Positions 22,301-26,229 of a stretch of 64,000 nt of DNA are shown here, in pieces. Position 1 is the first letter of the stretch, and every line of letters begins with the position of its first letter. Origin of the DNA: Ypsolopha sequella (taxonomy: Eukaryota > Arthropoda > Insecta > Lepidoptera > Ypsolophidae). Where the stretch lies: the NCBI GenBank assembly GCA_934047225.1, contig OW203987.1, positions 6,599,501-6,663,500 of the forward strand, read 5' to 3'. The translations under genes were made by a program, and so were the position numbers. The notes beneath the pieces are model-generated. The model was not told where the DNA came from. It was given only the letters and a program-made list of their open reading frames with translations, and ran no database searches.

Positions 22301-22339
22301 CTTCACTGAATCCCCCTCATTCGCCATTGCGTTCATCAT
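1170..22339 (-). CDS. Hr39: Hr39 nuclear receptor, 5' half: nine coding exons, partial at the 3' end
   Basis: Orphan nuclear receptor of the NR5B group (FTZ-F1-beta). In flies it binds FTZ-F1-type response elements in the nucleus, counteracts FTZ-F1 in ecdysone responses and is needed for female reproductive glands. Nine exons (22339-22240, 20500-20385, 17673-17532, 16674-16490, 14191-14008, 11730-11595, 6439-6301, 2840-2698, 1381-1170) join in matching phases and encode residues 1-452. Diagnostic blocks, recalled from Drosophila Hr39, are [13 protein letters not shown] (residues about 98-110), a Ser/Tyr-rich [20 protein letters not shown] segment (exon 7), [18 protein letters not shown], and a complete DNA-binding domain (384-452) with NR5 P-box ESCKG. 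Three psi-K-x-E motifs (IKTE 143-146, IKKE 228-231, LKCE 244-247) match SUMO-site consensus. The A-box and ligand-binding domain must lie left of position 1. Least certain: the exon 3 donor and exon 5 acceptor. Confidence 0.95.
2066..2247. repeat. Near-perfect hairpin with a tRNA-like T-arm in the loop
   Basis: Arms of about 85 bases are nearly perfect reverse complements (AACATTATATCATTGCAGTA outward; GATGAGAGGAGCTCTGAGCC inward) around an 11-base centre. Near the centre is GGTTCGAATCCCGG, a pol III B-box/T-arm-like motif found on both strands. It lies in the Hr39 intron between exons 8 and 9. Confidence 0.75.
2698..2840 (-). CDS. Hr39: Hr39 coding exon 8
   Basis: Residues 335-381 plus two bases. 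Acceptor TTTGTTTTAG precedes [20 protein letters not shown], followed by an Asp-rich stretch and [14 protein letters not shown]. The donor AACAG/GTACATG leaves a split Ser codon that the next exon completes. [18 protein letters not shown] is conserved with fly Hr39. Another frame across this stretch is longer but out of phase with both neighbours. Confidence 0.93.
3362..3632. mobile_element. TACAAGGTGA MITE, diverged copy
   Basis: Terminal repeats TATAAGGTGAAATTTAATCA...TTAAATTTTACCTTGTA. The inner halves carry TCCGAATTCATACT and its complement. Same superfamily as 4428-4693 and 12028-12293. Confidence 0.7.
4428..4693. mobile_element. TACAAGGTGA MITE, full length
   Basis: A 266-base foldback with TACAAGGTGAATTT...TCACCTTGTA termini, long subterminal homology through CATCGTCCAAATTCATACT, and TA on both sides (4426-4427, 4694-4695). 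Confidence 0.85.
5005..6000 (-). pseudogene. Decayed repetitive invertebrate ORF ([16 protein letters not shown] family)
   Basis: From ATG at 6000, a Cys-containing N-terminus ([13 protein letters not shown]) is followed by blocks in three frames: [12 protein letters not shown] (from 5841), [20 protein letters not shown] (frame of 5621) and [20 protein letters not shown] (frame of 5331), with a tail to a stop at 5005 ([15 protein letters not shown]). At least two frameshifts and four in-frame stops are visible, one replacing Gln after KERY. I recognise this ORF as one repeated in many arthropod genomes, probably mobile-element derived, with no assigned function. It lies inside an Hr39 intron. 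Confidence 0.7.
6301..6439 (-). CDS. Hr39: Hr39 coding exon 7
   Basis: Residues 288-334. Acceptor CCTGTCCACAG precedes 6439. The sequence runs [19 protein letters not shown], then [19 protein letters not shown], then SPTHSPVQ, with donor CAG/GTCAGT after 6301 in phase 0. The [19 protein letters not shown] block is essentially identical to fly Hr39, so identification is secure. Confidence 0.96.
6640..6712. repeat. Small hairpin repeat
   Basis: GCAAGTGGCCAGTAT and its complement ATACTGGCCACTTG flank an AT-rich centre. Probably a very short MITE or recombination by-product. Confidence 0.5.
6864..7206 (-). pseudogene. Retroelement protein fragment (gag/ORF1-like C-terminus)
   Basis: Reads [20 protein letters not shown], then a basic middle, then [16 protein letters not shown]. 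The pattern VSRL...FWP.GV.VRRF is common at the C-terminus of ORF1-like proteins in insect retroelements and transposons. About 115 codons survive without a full element around them. It lies in an Hr39 intron. Confidence 0.5.
8632..8761. mobile_element. Short TACAAGG MITE nested in the LINE tail
   Basis: About 130 bases with imperfect TACAAGGTAAAATCCAATCA...ATCCTATA ends and palindromic CCGCCCGAACCCATACCGG-type arms. The same unit occupies the same position in the LINE tail at 44835-45345, so it predates amplification of that LINE lineage. Confidence 0.65.
9090..11489 (-). CDS. Non-LTR retrotransposon reverse transcriptase, 799 codons, uninterrupted
   Basis: Starts in the C-terminal part of an APE-type endonuclease (SCLDNIFCD and [10 protein letters not shown]). 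A linker follows, then a complete reverse transcriptase: [59 protein letters not shown] and the catalytic FADDTSLIF, with a CR1/Jockey-like C-terminal region ([14 protein letters not shown] and [20 protein letters not shown]). The first visible Met is internal to the original ORF. Because the frame is open over 2.4 kb, insertion was probably recent, but without the endonuclease it is not autonomous. Confidence 0.9.
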   Translation of the reverse strand: MVPMVFKSFNLSNVFLEPTRITRDTASCLDNIFCDCEYSDNKVINRLQSDHSGQTITIKQSVKQLPKEVFCRPITTLKVDCFKANLEVKLAHFNLLQDDPNALFTDLFNIVSKEFENTFKMQKLSNKSKITFSDWATPGIYKSRNHLYELYDIKSYNNNVKFTEFVKNYSRIFKLVCLKAKSIYLNKKLKRSDNKVKTVWNIINTETGKSKKRDNELKLSINNEVVTGDEEVANAFEQFFTEIPSLTTKDLNSSPRLAQDLLIDHVPQCLSVFAFKHINSLTVIKAFKSLNLKKTEDLWGLSVKVISSVIDLIAPYLALIFNKCVDDGIFPDLMKFSKLIPLFKSGDHGDPSNYRPVSVLPVLSKVFEKIVFNQLLFHFNLNKLLHCEQYGFTRGMSTTDAGVALVKHIFDAWEEKQDAFGVFCDLSKAFDCVNHETLLCKLDHYGVRGKSLALLKSYLSDRIQKVDINGVKSSGALVKMGVPQGSILGPLLFLIYINDLPYLVKDLTKIVLFADDTSLIFKVNRRKDILDGANTTLSLVLDWFTVNNLVLNAKKTKCIKFTLPNVIQVDGNLLLQGSKLELVNETKFLGITVDSRLQWGPHIEALCGRLSSAAYAVRRIRQITDVDTARLVYFSYFHSIMSYGMLLWGRAADTDAVFVLQKRAIRAIYNMKHRDSLRQKFKEINILTVPCEYIYQVLRYVRKNVESFPRLGKQHCKETRNKHKLAFPKIRLAKVSTSFVGHGIRFYNKLPKEVLTLSENKFKLYIKQGLLKKAYYKINEYLDDGEAWCYSDNDTRSKL
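11525..11581 (-). pseudogene. Second reverse-transcriptase scrap beside Hr39 exon 6
   Basis: Encodes [18 protein letters not shown] then stop: the RT palm motif that precedes the catalytic strand. It cannot belong to the adjacent LINE ORF, which begins downstream with endonuclease sequence and has its own [13 protein letters not shown]. It lies 13 bases past the exon 6 boundary. Confidence 0.65.
11595..11730 (-). CDS. Hr39: Hr39 coding exon 6
   Basis: Residues 243-287 plus two bases. Acceptor TTTGTTCCAG precedes [13 protein letters not shown]. The exon ends [10 protein letters not shown] plus AG at donor GTGAG (11594). It aligns with fly NLKFEPP...SPLL...DSAIHSVYTHSS. LKCE (244-247) is a psi-K-x-E site. 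A reverse-transcriptase scrap begins only 13 bases past the exon edge, in the intron. Confidence 0.92.
12028..12293. mobile_element. TACAAGGTGA MITE, full length, second copy
   Basis: A 266-base foldback, same length and ends as 4428-4693, with TA on both sides (12026-12027, 12294-12295). Confidence 0.85.
12421..12631. mobile_element. Foldback MITE with arms of about 85 bases
   Basis: ATTTATATAAAAACGGCTCA and AGTTTCAGCAGATTTAGACT arms are repeated perfectly in inverse on the right, around a GC-rich 40-base centre. Near-identical arms suggest a young insertion. Confidence 0.8.
13007..13555. mobile_element. TA-flanked foldback element, 549 bases
   Basis: Ends CACTGGTGGACATAAAAATC...GATTTTTATGTCCACCAGTG with arms of about 170 bases, TA at both sides, mariner-like. 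The sequences outside it (12955-13004 and 13558-13625, around GCGAAAACAGACGC) are also inverted repeats of each other. The whole may therefore be one element inside a larger palindrome. Confidence 0.75.
13659..13760 (+). repeat. 22-bp minisatellite, 4.6 units
   Basis: Unit GAGTATYGAGTAATTGAGTA plus AT, four complete copies and a partial one, varying only at the Y position. Confidence 0.95.
14008..14191 (-). CDS. Hr39: Hr39 coding exon 5
   Basis: Residues 182-242. The acceptor chosen is CTATTCCAG before 14191, which has the better pyrimidine tract. A nearer AG just before 14175 is possible, but it would change the starting phase. Content runs [18 protein letters not shown], then [20 protein letters not shown], then [11 protein letters not shown], with the SUMO-type IKKE at 228-231. 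It ends one base into a codon at donor G/GTACGC. The HYPQ motif corresponds to CYPQSNTQHH of the fly protein. Confidence 0.85.
14255..14566 (+). pseudogene. RTE-type LINE C-terminal remnant
   Basis: Reads [20 protein letters not shown] then, after a frame change, [35 protein letters not shown] and [15 protein letters not shown] with stop. The [23 protein letters not shown] pattern is the tail of RTE-clade reverse transcriptases. It has at least one frameshift and one stop and is antisense in an Hr39 intron. Confidence 0.8.
16067..16228. mobile_element. AAGCCGATTCTGAAGG MITE, copy 1
   Basis: A 162-base foldback with AAGCCGATTCTGAAGGCTTT ends and internal TTTTAGTGCTGTCAA arms. Sister copies are at 56963-57124 and 60921-61082, both in Rab9 introns. 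This copy is the most diverged. Confidence 0.85.
16240..16367. mobile_element. Foldback MITE beside the preceding element
   Basis: GGTGTTTAACTTTAGACAGT...ACAGTCTAAAGTTAAACACC arms with weaker TGTAACTA...GTAACA outer ends, about 10 bases from the end of the previous MITE. Confidence 0.7.
16490..16674 (-). CDS. Hr39: Hr39 coding exon 4
   Basis: Residues 120-181. Acceptor AATTGCAG precedes [20 protein letters not shown]. The SUMO-type motif IKTE lies at 143-146. The exon ends SLSMNR at donor AGG/GTGAGTCC in phase 0. IKTE aligns with PIKTELEN of the fly protein. Confidence 0.85.
16880..17185. mobile_element. Foldback MITE of TCAAAAGTAGTTTTGACTG type
   Basis: Left arm GTCAAAACTACTTTTGACTG and right arm CAGTCAAAACTACTTTTGAC, with outer GTCACAGTCAAAA...TTTTGACTTTGTTAC. 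It lies in the Hr39 intron between exons 3 and 4. Confidence 0.7.
17532..17673 (-). CDS. Hr39: Hr39 coding exon 3
   Basis: Residues 73-119. Acceptor TTATTTCCAG precedes [13 protein letters not shown]. The exon contains [13 protein letters not shown], a near-perfect match to fly Hr39. The downstream exon needs a phase-1 junction, so the favoured donor is AACG/GTTCGT at 17532, giving ...[10 protein letters not shown] followed by D. A donor directly after GAGATG (GTGATA) would end in phase 0 and break the frame unless a further microexon exists. The 3' edge is therefore less certain than the exon itself. Confidence 0.85.
17690..17730 (+). repeat. tRNA-like SINE scrap
   Basis: GAGGTCACGGATTCAAATCCCGTA-type sequence resembles a tRNA T-arm/B-box, followed by a TAA microsatellite tail. 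Probably a truncated SINE. Confidence 0.4.
17769..17791 (+). repeat. TAA microsatellite
   Basis: About seven uninterrupted TAA/AAT units. Confidence 0.9.
18423..18435 (+). repeat. Run of 13 G
   Basis: Homopolymer of 13 Gs. The length may be affected by assembly or sequencing. Confidence 0.9.
18577..19266. mobile_element. hAT-like element with perfect 8-bp duplication
   Basis: Ends CAGTGGCGTGC...GCACGCCACTG. Flanked by TCTCACAC on both sides (18569-18576, 19267-19274). 690 bases with no transposase-like frame, so non-autonomous. Confidence 0.9.
19308..19680. mobile_element. TTAA-family element, degenerate copy
   Basis: Begins GGGCGATATATAAAAGTTTT and shares GCGAGAGGGACGGATTCGTG with the copies at 25807, 46758 and 48495 (reverse). 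Confidence 0.7.
20385..20500 (-). CDS. Hr39: Hr39 coding exon 2
   Basis: Residues 34-72. Acceptor GGTACTTCCAG precedes 20500 and donor GAG/GTGAGT follows 20385. The reading is acidic and Ser-rich ([18 protein letters not shown]), ending QHQYE in phase 0. It starts two bases into a codon, as exon 1 requires. A second frame of this exon is also open, but it does not join its neighbours in phase. The equivalent fly segment is the SDSEEELASIENLKV stretch. Confidence 0.85.
20580..21410. repeat. Degenerate 43-bp tandem repeat with an inverted centre
   Basis: Units of about 43 bases (consensus core GGGGAGATATTTGTATGCTT then AATGGAGGTTGCT) run in one direction from 20600 to 20790 and in the opposite direction from 21030 to 21180, then forward again. 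Between them a palindrome has arms built on TAACAGAAAGGTGTAACCAT. It lies in the first Hr39 coding intron, about 80 bases upstream of the exon 2 acceptor. Confidence 0.8.
21533..22092. mobile_element. Foldback element with TAGAGATGGG ends
   Basis: TAGAGATGGG...CCCATCTCTA termini with CGGGAAAA/TTTTCCCG-rich arms, 560 bases, hAT-style ends. The flanks do not show a matching 8-bp duplication. Confidence 0.65.
22240..22339 (-). CDS. Hr39: Hr39 coding exon 1 (start codon)
   Basis: Residues 1-33 plus one base. It opens with tandem ATG ATG at 22339, then [17 protein letters not shown], and ends MSGPETSN before donor GGTAAGC (exon ends 22240). The one-base overhang joins the two-base start of the next exon as a Gly codon. 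The block [17 protein letters not shown] resembles the fly HNVSVTNIK...PSPNG region. A run of seven Gs on the coding strand (22295-22289) lies within the exon, so the frame depends on its exact length. With seven Gs the frame is open and joins correctly. Confidence 0.85.
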
Positions 22340-22353
22340 CCCCGGAACGACTA

Positions 22354-22359
22354 TCACAT
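22354..22359 (-). promoter_or_regulatory. Start-stop element ATGTGA upstream of the Hr39 ATG
   Basis: A minimal upstream ORF (Met then stop) lies 14 bases before the Hr39 initiation codon. Such elements can stall ribosomes. It matters only if the mRNA leader includes this position. Confidence 0.35.
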
Positions 22360-22367
22360 CACTTCGA

Positions 22368-22375
22368 TATCGATA
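22368..22375. promoter_or_regulatory. DRE octamer near the Hr39 start
   Basis: Perfect palindromic TATCGATA, the DREF/BEAF-type insect core promoter element, 29 bases upstream of the Hr39 ATG. A related AATCGATAA follows. This suggests a promoter whose start site is close to or within the leader. Confidence 0.4.
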
Positions 22376-22496
22376 AAAATCGATAATTTCTCTACACTAC
22401 ACTATTGAGCACCATTAAAATCTTCAAAAAATAGAGTCCAAAAGTTGTTACAAAATTACTAGATGTCCTTTTAAGTTTGTACAAAAATATGTTAAT

Positions 22497-22700
22497 TCAC
22501 GTGTCGATGTTTATCTTCCGTCGTTGTTTTTGTTTAAGGCCTCCATGGGGATCAAGTGTTGAGATATCATAGTTATGATAAACTTTTCTGTATTCACATG
22601 ATCCAGTCCCTTTAATGTCGATTCCCTTGTAGATATGCGAGGCATGTTCATTTAAAGCCAGACATTTTAGAGGTTCCCTGCCCGAAGATGAATCCAGCAT
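22497..22700 (-). other. Upstream ORF in the Hr39 leader (67 codons)
   Basis: ATG at 22700 opens MLDSSSGREPLKCLALNEHA and continues to a stop at 22497, ten bases after the proposed leader acceptor. It is a different frame from the Hr39 start and ends well before it. No family is recognised. It could be a regulatory upstream ORF or chance. Confidence 0.35.
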
Positions 22701-22935
22701 CTTAGTCAACCTGAAAAGAAGGAAAGAAAATTAAATGATCCATTCAAAGTTTTAGTCACGCTCGAAAAAAATACAAAACACGCACAAGGTAATTCATGCC
22801 CGATCACTTGCTGAATAAAGAATCGTAAAGTTCTGATGTGTGTTTGTGTACACGACACGTACGCGCAGGGCAGCGACGCGTCTTGAGGCGGCCTTGTTCG
22901 CCCACGAAGTGATGCGAAGCCAAATCGATATTACT

Positions 22936-22943
22936 TATCGATA
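22936..22943. promoter_or_regulatory. Second DRE octamer
   Basis: A second perfect TATCGATA, in a GC-richer, repeat-free stretch 0.6 kb upstream of the Hr39 ATG, between a candidate leader donor (22996) and the leader acceptor (22710). It suits an internal promoter or enhancer. Confidence 0.4.
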
Positions 22944-22995
22944 GAGGAGACATCGACCGCCCGACGACCGTGTCATTGCCACTTTGTTTACTCAC

Positions 22996-23060
22996 CCACC
23001 AGGCGGCGATAAGCGTCCACCACGAACGTTTTAATTAATGAATTCCATTTCATTTAACGA
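22996..23060 (-). other. Candidate proximal Hr39 leader exon
   Basis: On the minus strand a good donor, GGTGG/GTGAGTAAAC, ends at 22996, after a GC-rich stretch from about 23050. Splicing to the acceptor before 22710 would remove 285 bases. The upstream edge is a guess. Confidence 0.3.
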
Positions 23061-23159
23061 AACAGGCGGTAATTTACTATGGTAGAATGTCTATCAAAGG
23101 GTTAAACTATAAACAAACGATATATTTAGGAAGACTTGCGAAACGAGCGCACCTATAGT

Positions 23160-23535
23160 CAGTGGCGTTTTTATCCTAGGGCCAAAAGGGCCAAGGCCCA
23201 GGGCGGCAGGCTGCGAGGGGCGGCGCACAAGCAATTAAAAATTAGCTATTCTTAATACCTATAGAAGCTGACTTGACAAAATTTGTTAATTATGACAGTG
23301 TCATTAAAGAATTTTGTAACTAATTTGGCCATCAGAAAAAATGTAAATATTGAAGAAATTGTGTTTGCGTGGCCTTTTTAGTTTTTTCATTCATTATCAC
23401 CATTCTTAGCCCACATCAACACACTGTTGGATTTCATTTTATTTTATAATTGAAAGATTTTTGATTTTTTTTCGTTATTTTATGGGGCGGCAAACCTTAC
23501 AGGCCCAGGGCACTAAATCTTGAAATACGCCAATG
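23160..23535. mobile_element. hAT-like element, CAGTGGCGT/GGGCGGC family, copy 1
   Basis: Ends CAGTGGCGTTTTT...AATACGCCAATG, with partly matching flanks CCTATAGT and CCTATAAA. It shares long interior sequence with 62003-62741 and preserves the empty site of an insertion found in that copy. Confidence 0.8.
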
Positions 23536-23694
23536 CCTATAAATTATCTATAAGTATATCTATAAGTATAGTTTCGCCCGTGTTGAACACTGCCATAGTA
23601 AACTATGACACTGCTTTAGATTCCAGAATAAACTACGTGGCAAGCTATTTTTAAAATTGGTACTGCAAAGTTGAATTTTTGATATGAGAGCACA

Positions 23695-23979
23695 GGGGAT
23701 CTAAAAAGGCCGACTTGGGTGAATCATAAAATTATTTGAAAGTACATAGGATGGAGTCAGAGTTTTTCACGCATGCAAAAGAGACGGCATTAGAACGGAA
23801 TCATAATATGATTCATCCAAAGCGGTATTTTTAGAGGACCTAGAGGACCTGGCCGTTTAGCATGAATCACATTATGATTCTGTTTTAATGCAGACTTTTT
23901 TGCACGCGTGAAAAAACTCGACTCTATCCTACTTTCAAATCATTTTCTGATTCACCCAAGTCGGCCTTTTTAGATCCCC
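23695..23979. mobile_element. Foldback MITE, GGGGATCTAAAAAGGCCG family
   Basis: GGGGATCTAAAAAGGCCGAC...GTCGGCCTTTTTAGATCCCC outer arms, with inner arms including GAATCATAATATGATTCAT. Length 285 bases. Confidence 0.8.
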
Positions 23980-24339
23980 AGGACAAGCAATTTGAAATTA
24001 CATTTCGACCCTAGTACAGAAAATTGCATTTTCAGCACACCTTTTGATGAAGAATGCAAAGTTATTTTCTCAACTAATCGATAAGCGGTGTCGTCGTCCC
24101 TAGTTGATGTGAGGAGGTAGGGGGGCACGATGCGGCCTTCACGGAGCCGGTTGTGGCCACGAGCGCTTTGCCTTTCGCGCGTTTAACCAACTGGTTCGGC
24201 GCTCCCAATACTGCAGCATGTACCTTCAGTTCGACTGGACTTATCCTCGCCGGGTGGCCTCACACCGTGAGAGAAACATACGGCTAACGAAATCTCTACA
24301 TGACTCATGAACCAAGAGCTTTTAGATTCATAGTGTGTA

Positions 24340-25355
24340 AGTGCGAGTCGGGCTCAAAGGGTTCCGTACCACCACAAAATACGGGTACGGAAGTACGGAA
24401 CCCTAAAACCATCATGGTAAATAATATCTATAATTATAATTGTGAATGGAATTTGATAAAATATGTTATTTAAGCTTAGTGTTATCATGAATCGATGTAT
24501 AGTAATCAAAAAAAATATTGTTTTTGTTATTAAAATCTAATTTTTTACGAAAAGGGGACACCCGATGTTTCGAGACAGTTGCATGTCTCGTGGTCTACGG
24601 GAAACTGGCAAGTATGGCGAGGCGCAGTGATGAGATGCAGGTGACGACCGAAGTATTTTTCTTTTACCCGCATAAACACTTTAGTCTTTAAAATTAATTG
24701 TTATCTAATTCAGACCCGATTATATATATTATAATGTGTACGAAACGCGAGAGTATAAAGTTATATATTAAAATCTAATTAAATTACAATGTTATTTAGT
24801 CAATAATTGCTACACCAGTTGGTAAAATCACACTGGCACAACTTACTTGTACTTACAAATGTTTTATTATTTTGTATTATTTAAGATCTTTACAACCTGT
24901 GATTTATTGCAATAAATAAATGAAATGAAATGAAACAATAATAGATGCGAAAGCAACATCAAAGCGACAAAAAACAAAGCGTTTAAACGGTAGCGCCTGA
25001 CAAACAATTCGGCACCCTCTGTTTACGGAACCCAAATTAATTTTTAACTGTTTTTCTTTAGAGTTTATCTACAATATAATCTGACTAACTTGAAACTTAT
25101 ATGTATGTACCCTCAAAAGAGCTGAATGAAACAAATAACGTTGCAAAATGCAACTTTTTCGAGGTCTTTTTTATGGGGACTACGCTTGGTTTTTTTTTTT
25201 TGCCCTGATGGAAGCCATGGTAACACGTAAGTATTCTGAAATTTCAACTGGCTACCTATTCTGAACCTGTAAACCCCTATGACAGACAGACAGACAGCGG
25301 GGGCTTAGTAATAAGGTCCCGTTTGGCATCCTTCGGGTACGGAACCCTAAAAAGT
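24340..25355 (+). repeat. GTGCGAGTCGG/GGTACGGAACCCT repeat, diverged long copy
   Basis: Carries AGTGCGAGTCGGGCTC and GGGTTCCGTACC at the left, and GACAGACAGACAGCGG with TCGGGTACGGAACCCTAAAA at the right. Closest to the copy at 42650-43550. I do not assign it to a class. Confidence 0.55.
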
Positions 25356-25457
25356 AAACGATATTATCTGGAGATTTCTCGTGTTCAAGTAGATGTCAAA
25401 CAGTCTTGAACGTCTGGCGAACCAATTAATGAGCAATAGATTTCCTTGCCCTCGGAT

Positions 25458-25717
25458 TAGGGTTGCCAGATGGGTAAACCAAAATATCTGGGCAAAATTT
25501 CAAAAAGTCGGGATTTTGGAATTATGGTCGGTACAAATAATTTGTTATTTAAATATTATTTAGAGTGCATTACAAACTAGAAAATATCAATCAGAAACAA
25601 ATCCAAAGACAAGAATTTCAAAAAATTCCCCGGGCCATTTTATTATTTATCGGGACTCTGGACATCATATGAAATGTCGGGACAATCCCGACGAATCCCG
25701 ACCATCTGGCAACCCTA
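25458..25717. mobile_element. hAT-like MITE, TAGGGTTGCCAGATGG family, with nested SINE body
   Basis: Ends TAGGGTTGCCAGATGG...CCATCTGGCAACCCTA, flanked by perfect CCTCGGAT on both sides (25450-25457, 25718-25725). A fragment of the SINE body seen at 38172-38309 is inserted at 25564-25637. Confidence 0.9.
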
Positions 25718-25806
25718 CCTCGGATATTTCTCCGCACTTGGCGCTATCGCGCTCGAGTCGGCTCACAGACAGAAAGCCATTGCAATCGCCTTGGTAACGC
25801 GATTAA

Positions 25807-26120
25807 GGCGATATGTAAAAGTTTTTGTGTCCCTGTTACTCCATATGCAAAAAAACCCTCAGTGCGAGAGTGACGGATTCGTGGAAAAGTAGCAAAAAGT
25901 CGGTTTTTTATTAATATAAAATGTAAAAGTTGCTATCAAAATTTCGTTTAACCAGATCCTAGATACTGTTAGAACCCATCTAATAAAATATAACCGCAAT
26001 CCATATGTCATTCCAAATTGTTAAAATAGGAGACATGGTGTGGAAAAAGACCTCATTTCAATAAATATTTTTATCGAGCCGAATTTCTCCAATCACGTTT
26101 TTGTTTACTCGTCACGAAAT
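25807..26120. mobile_element. TTAA-family element, right end lost
   Basis: Starts GGCGATATGTAAAAGTTTTT after TTAA (25803-25806) and shares the family interior (ACCAGATCCTAGATACTGTT). Confidence 0.75.
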
Positions 26121-26126
26121 ATACTA

Positions 26127-26224
26127 TCTTTTTCAAAGTGTCATTTAATTTTTTTCATATTTTTTTATTGTCAAAATTGACCTTCTGATTGCTTTTCCGG
26201 AAAAAAGTTCAATGCACGCCACTG
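26127..26224. mobile_element. Half of a CAGTGGC hAT-type MITE
   Basis: Right half only: CTTTTCCGGAAAAAAGTTCA and terminal GCACGCCACTG. Full relatives are at 43295-43494 and 53658-53886. Confidence 0.6.
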
Positions 26225-26229
26225 CTGTC

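Larger units (their letters stand above)
22340..22710 (-). other. Hr39: Probable Hr39 5' untranslated leader, continuous with coding exon 1
   Basis: A strong acceptor (CTTTCCTTCTTTTCAG) lies just before 22710. No convincing donor is seen between there and the ATG at 22339, so an exon running from 22710 to 22240 is the simplest reading. It contains a 67-codon upstream ORF, a start-stop ATGTGA and a DRE octamer. Alternatively, transcription may start within this segment. Confidence 0.5.

Noticed and set aside
22804..22995. A 63-codon minus-strand protein upstream of Hr39
   Set aside because: It has no recognisable similarity, begins at a splice-donor-like sequence and overlaps a probable promoter or leader intron.
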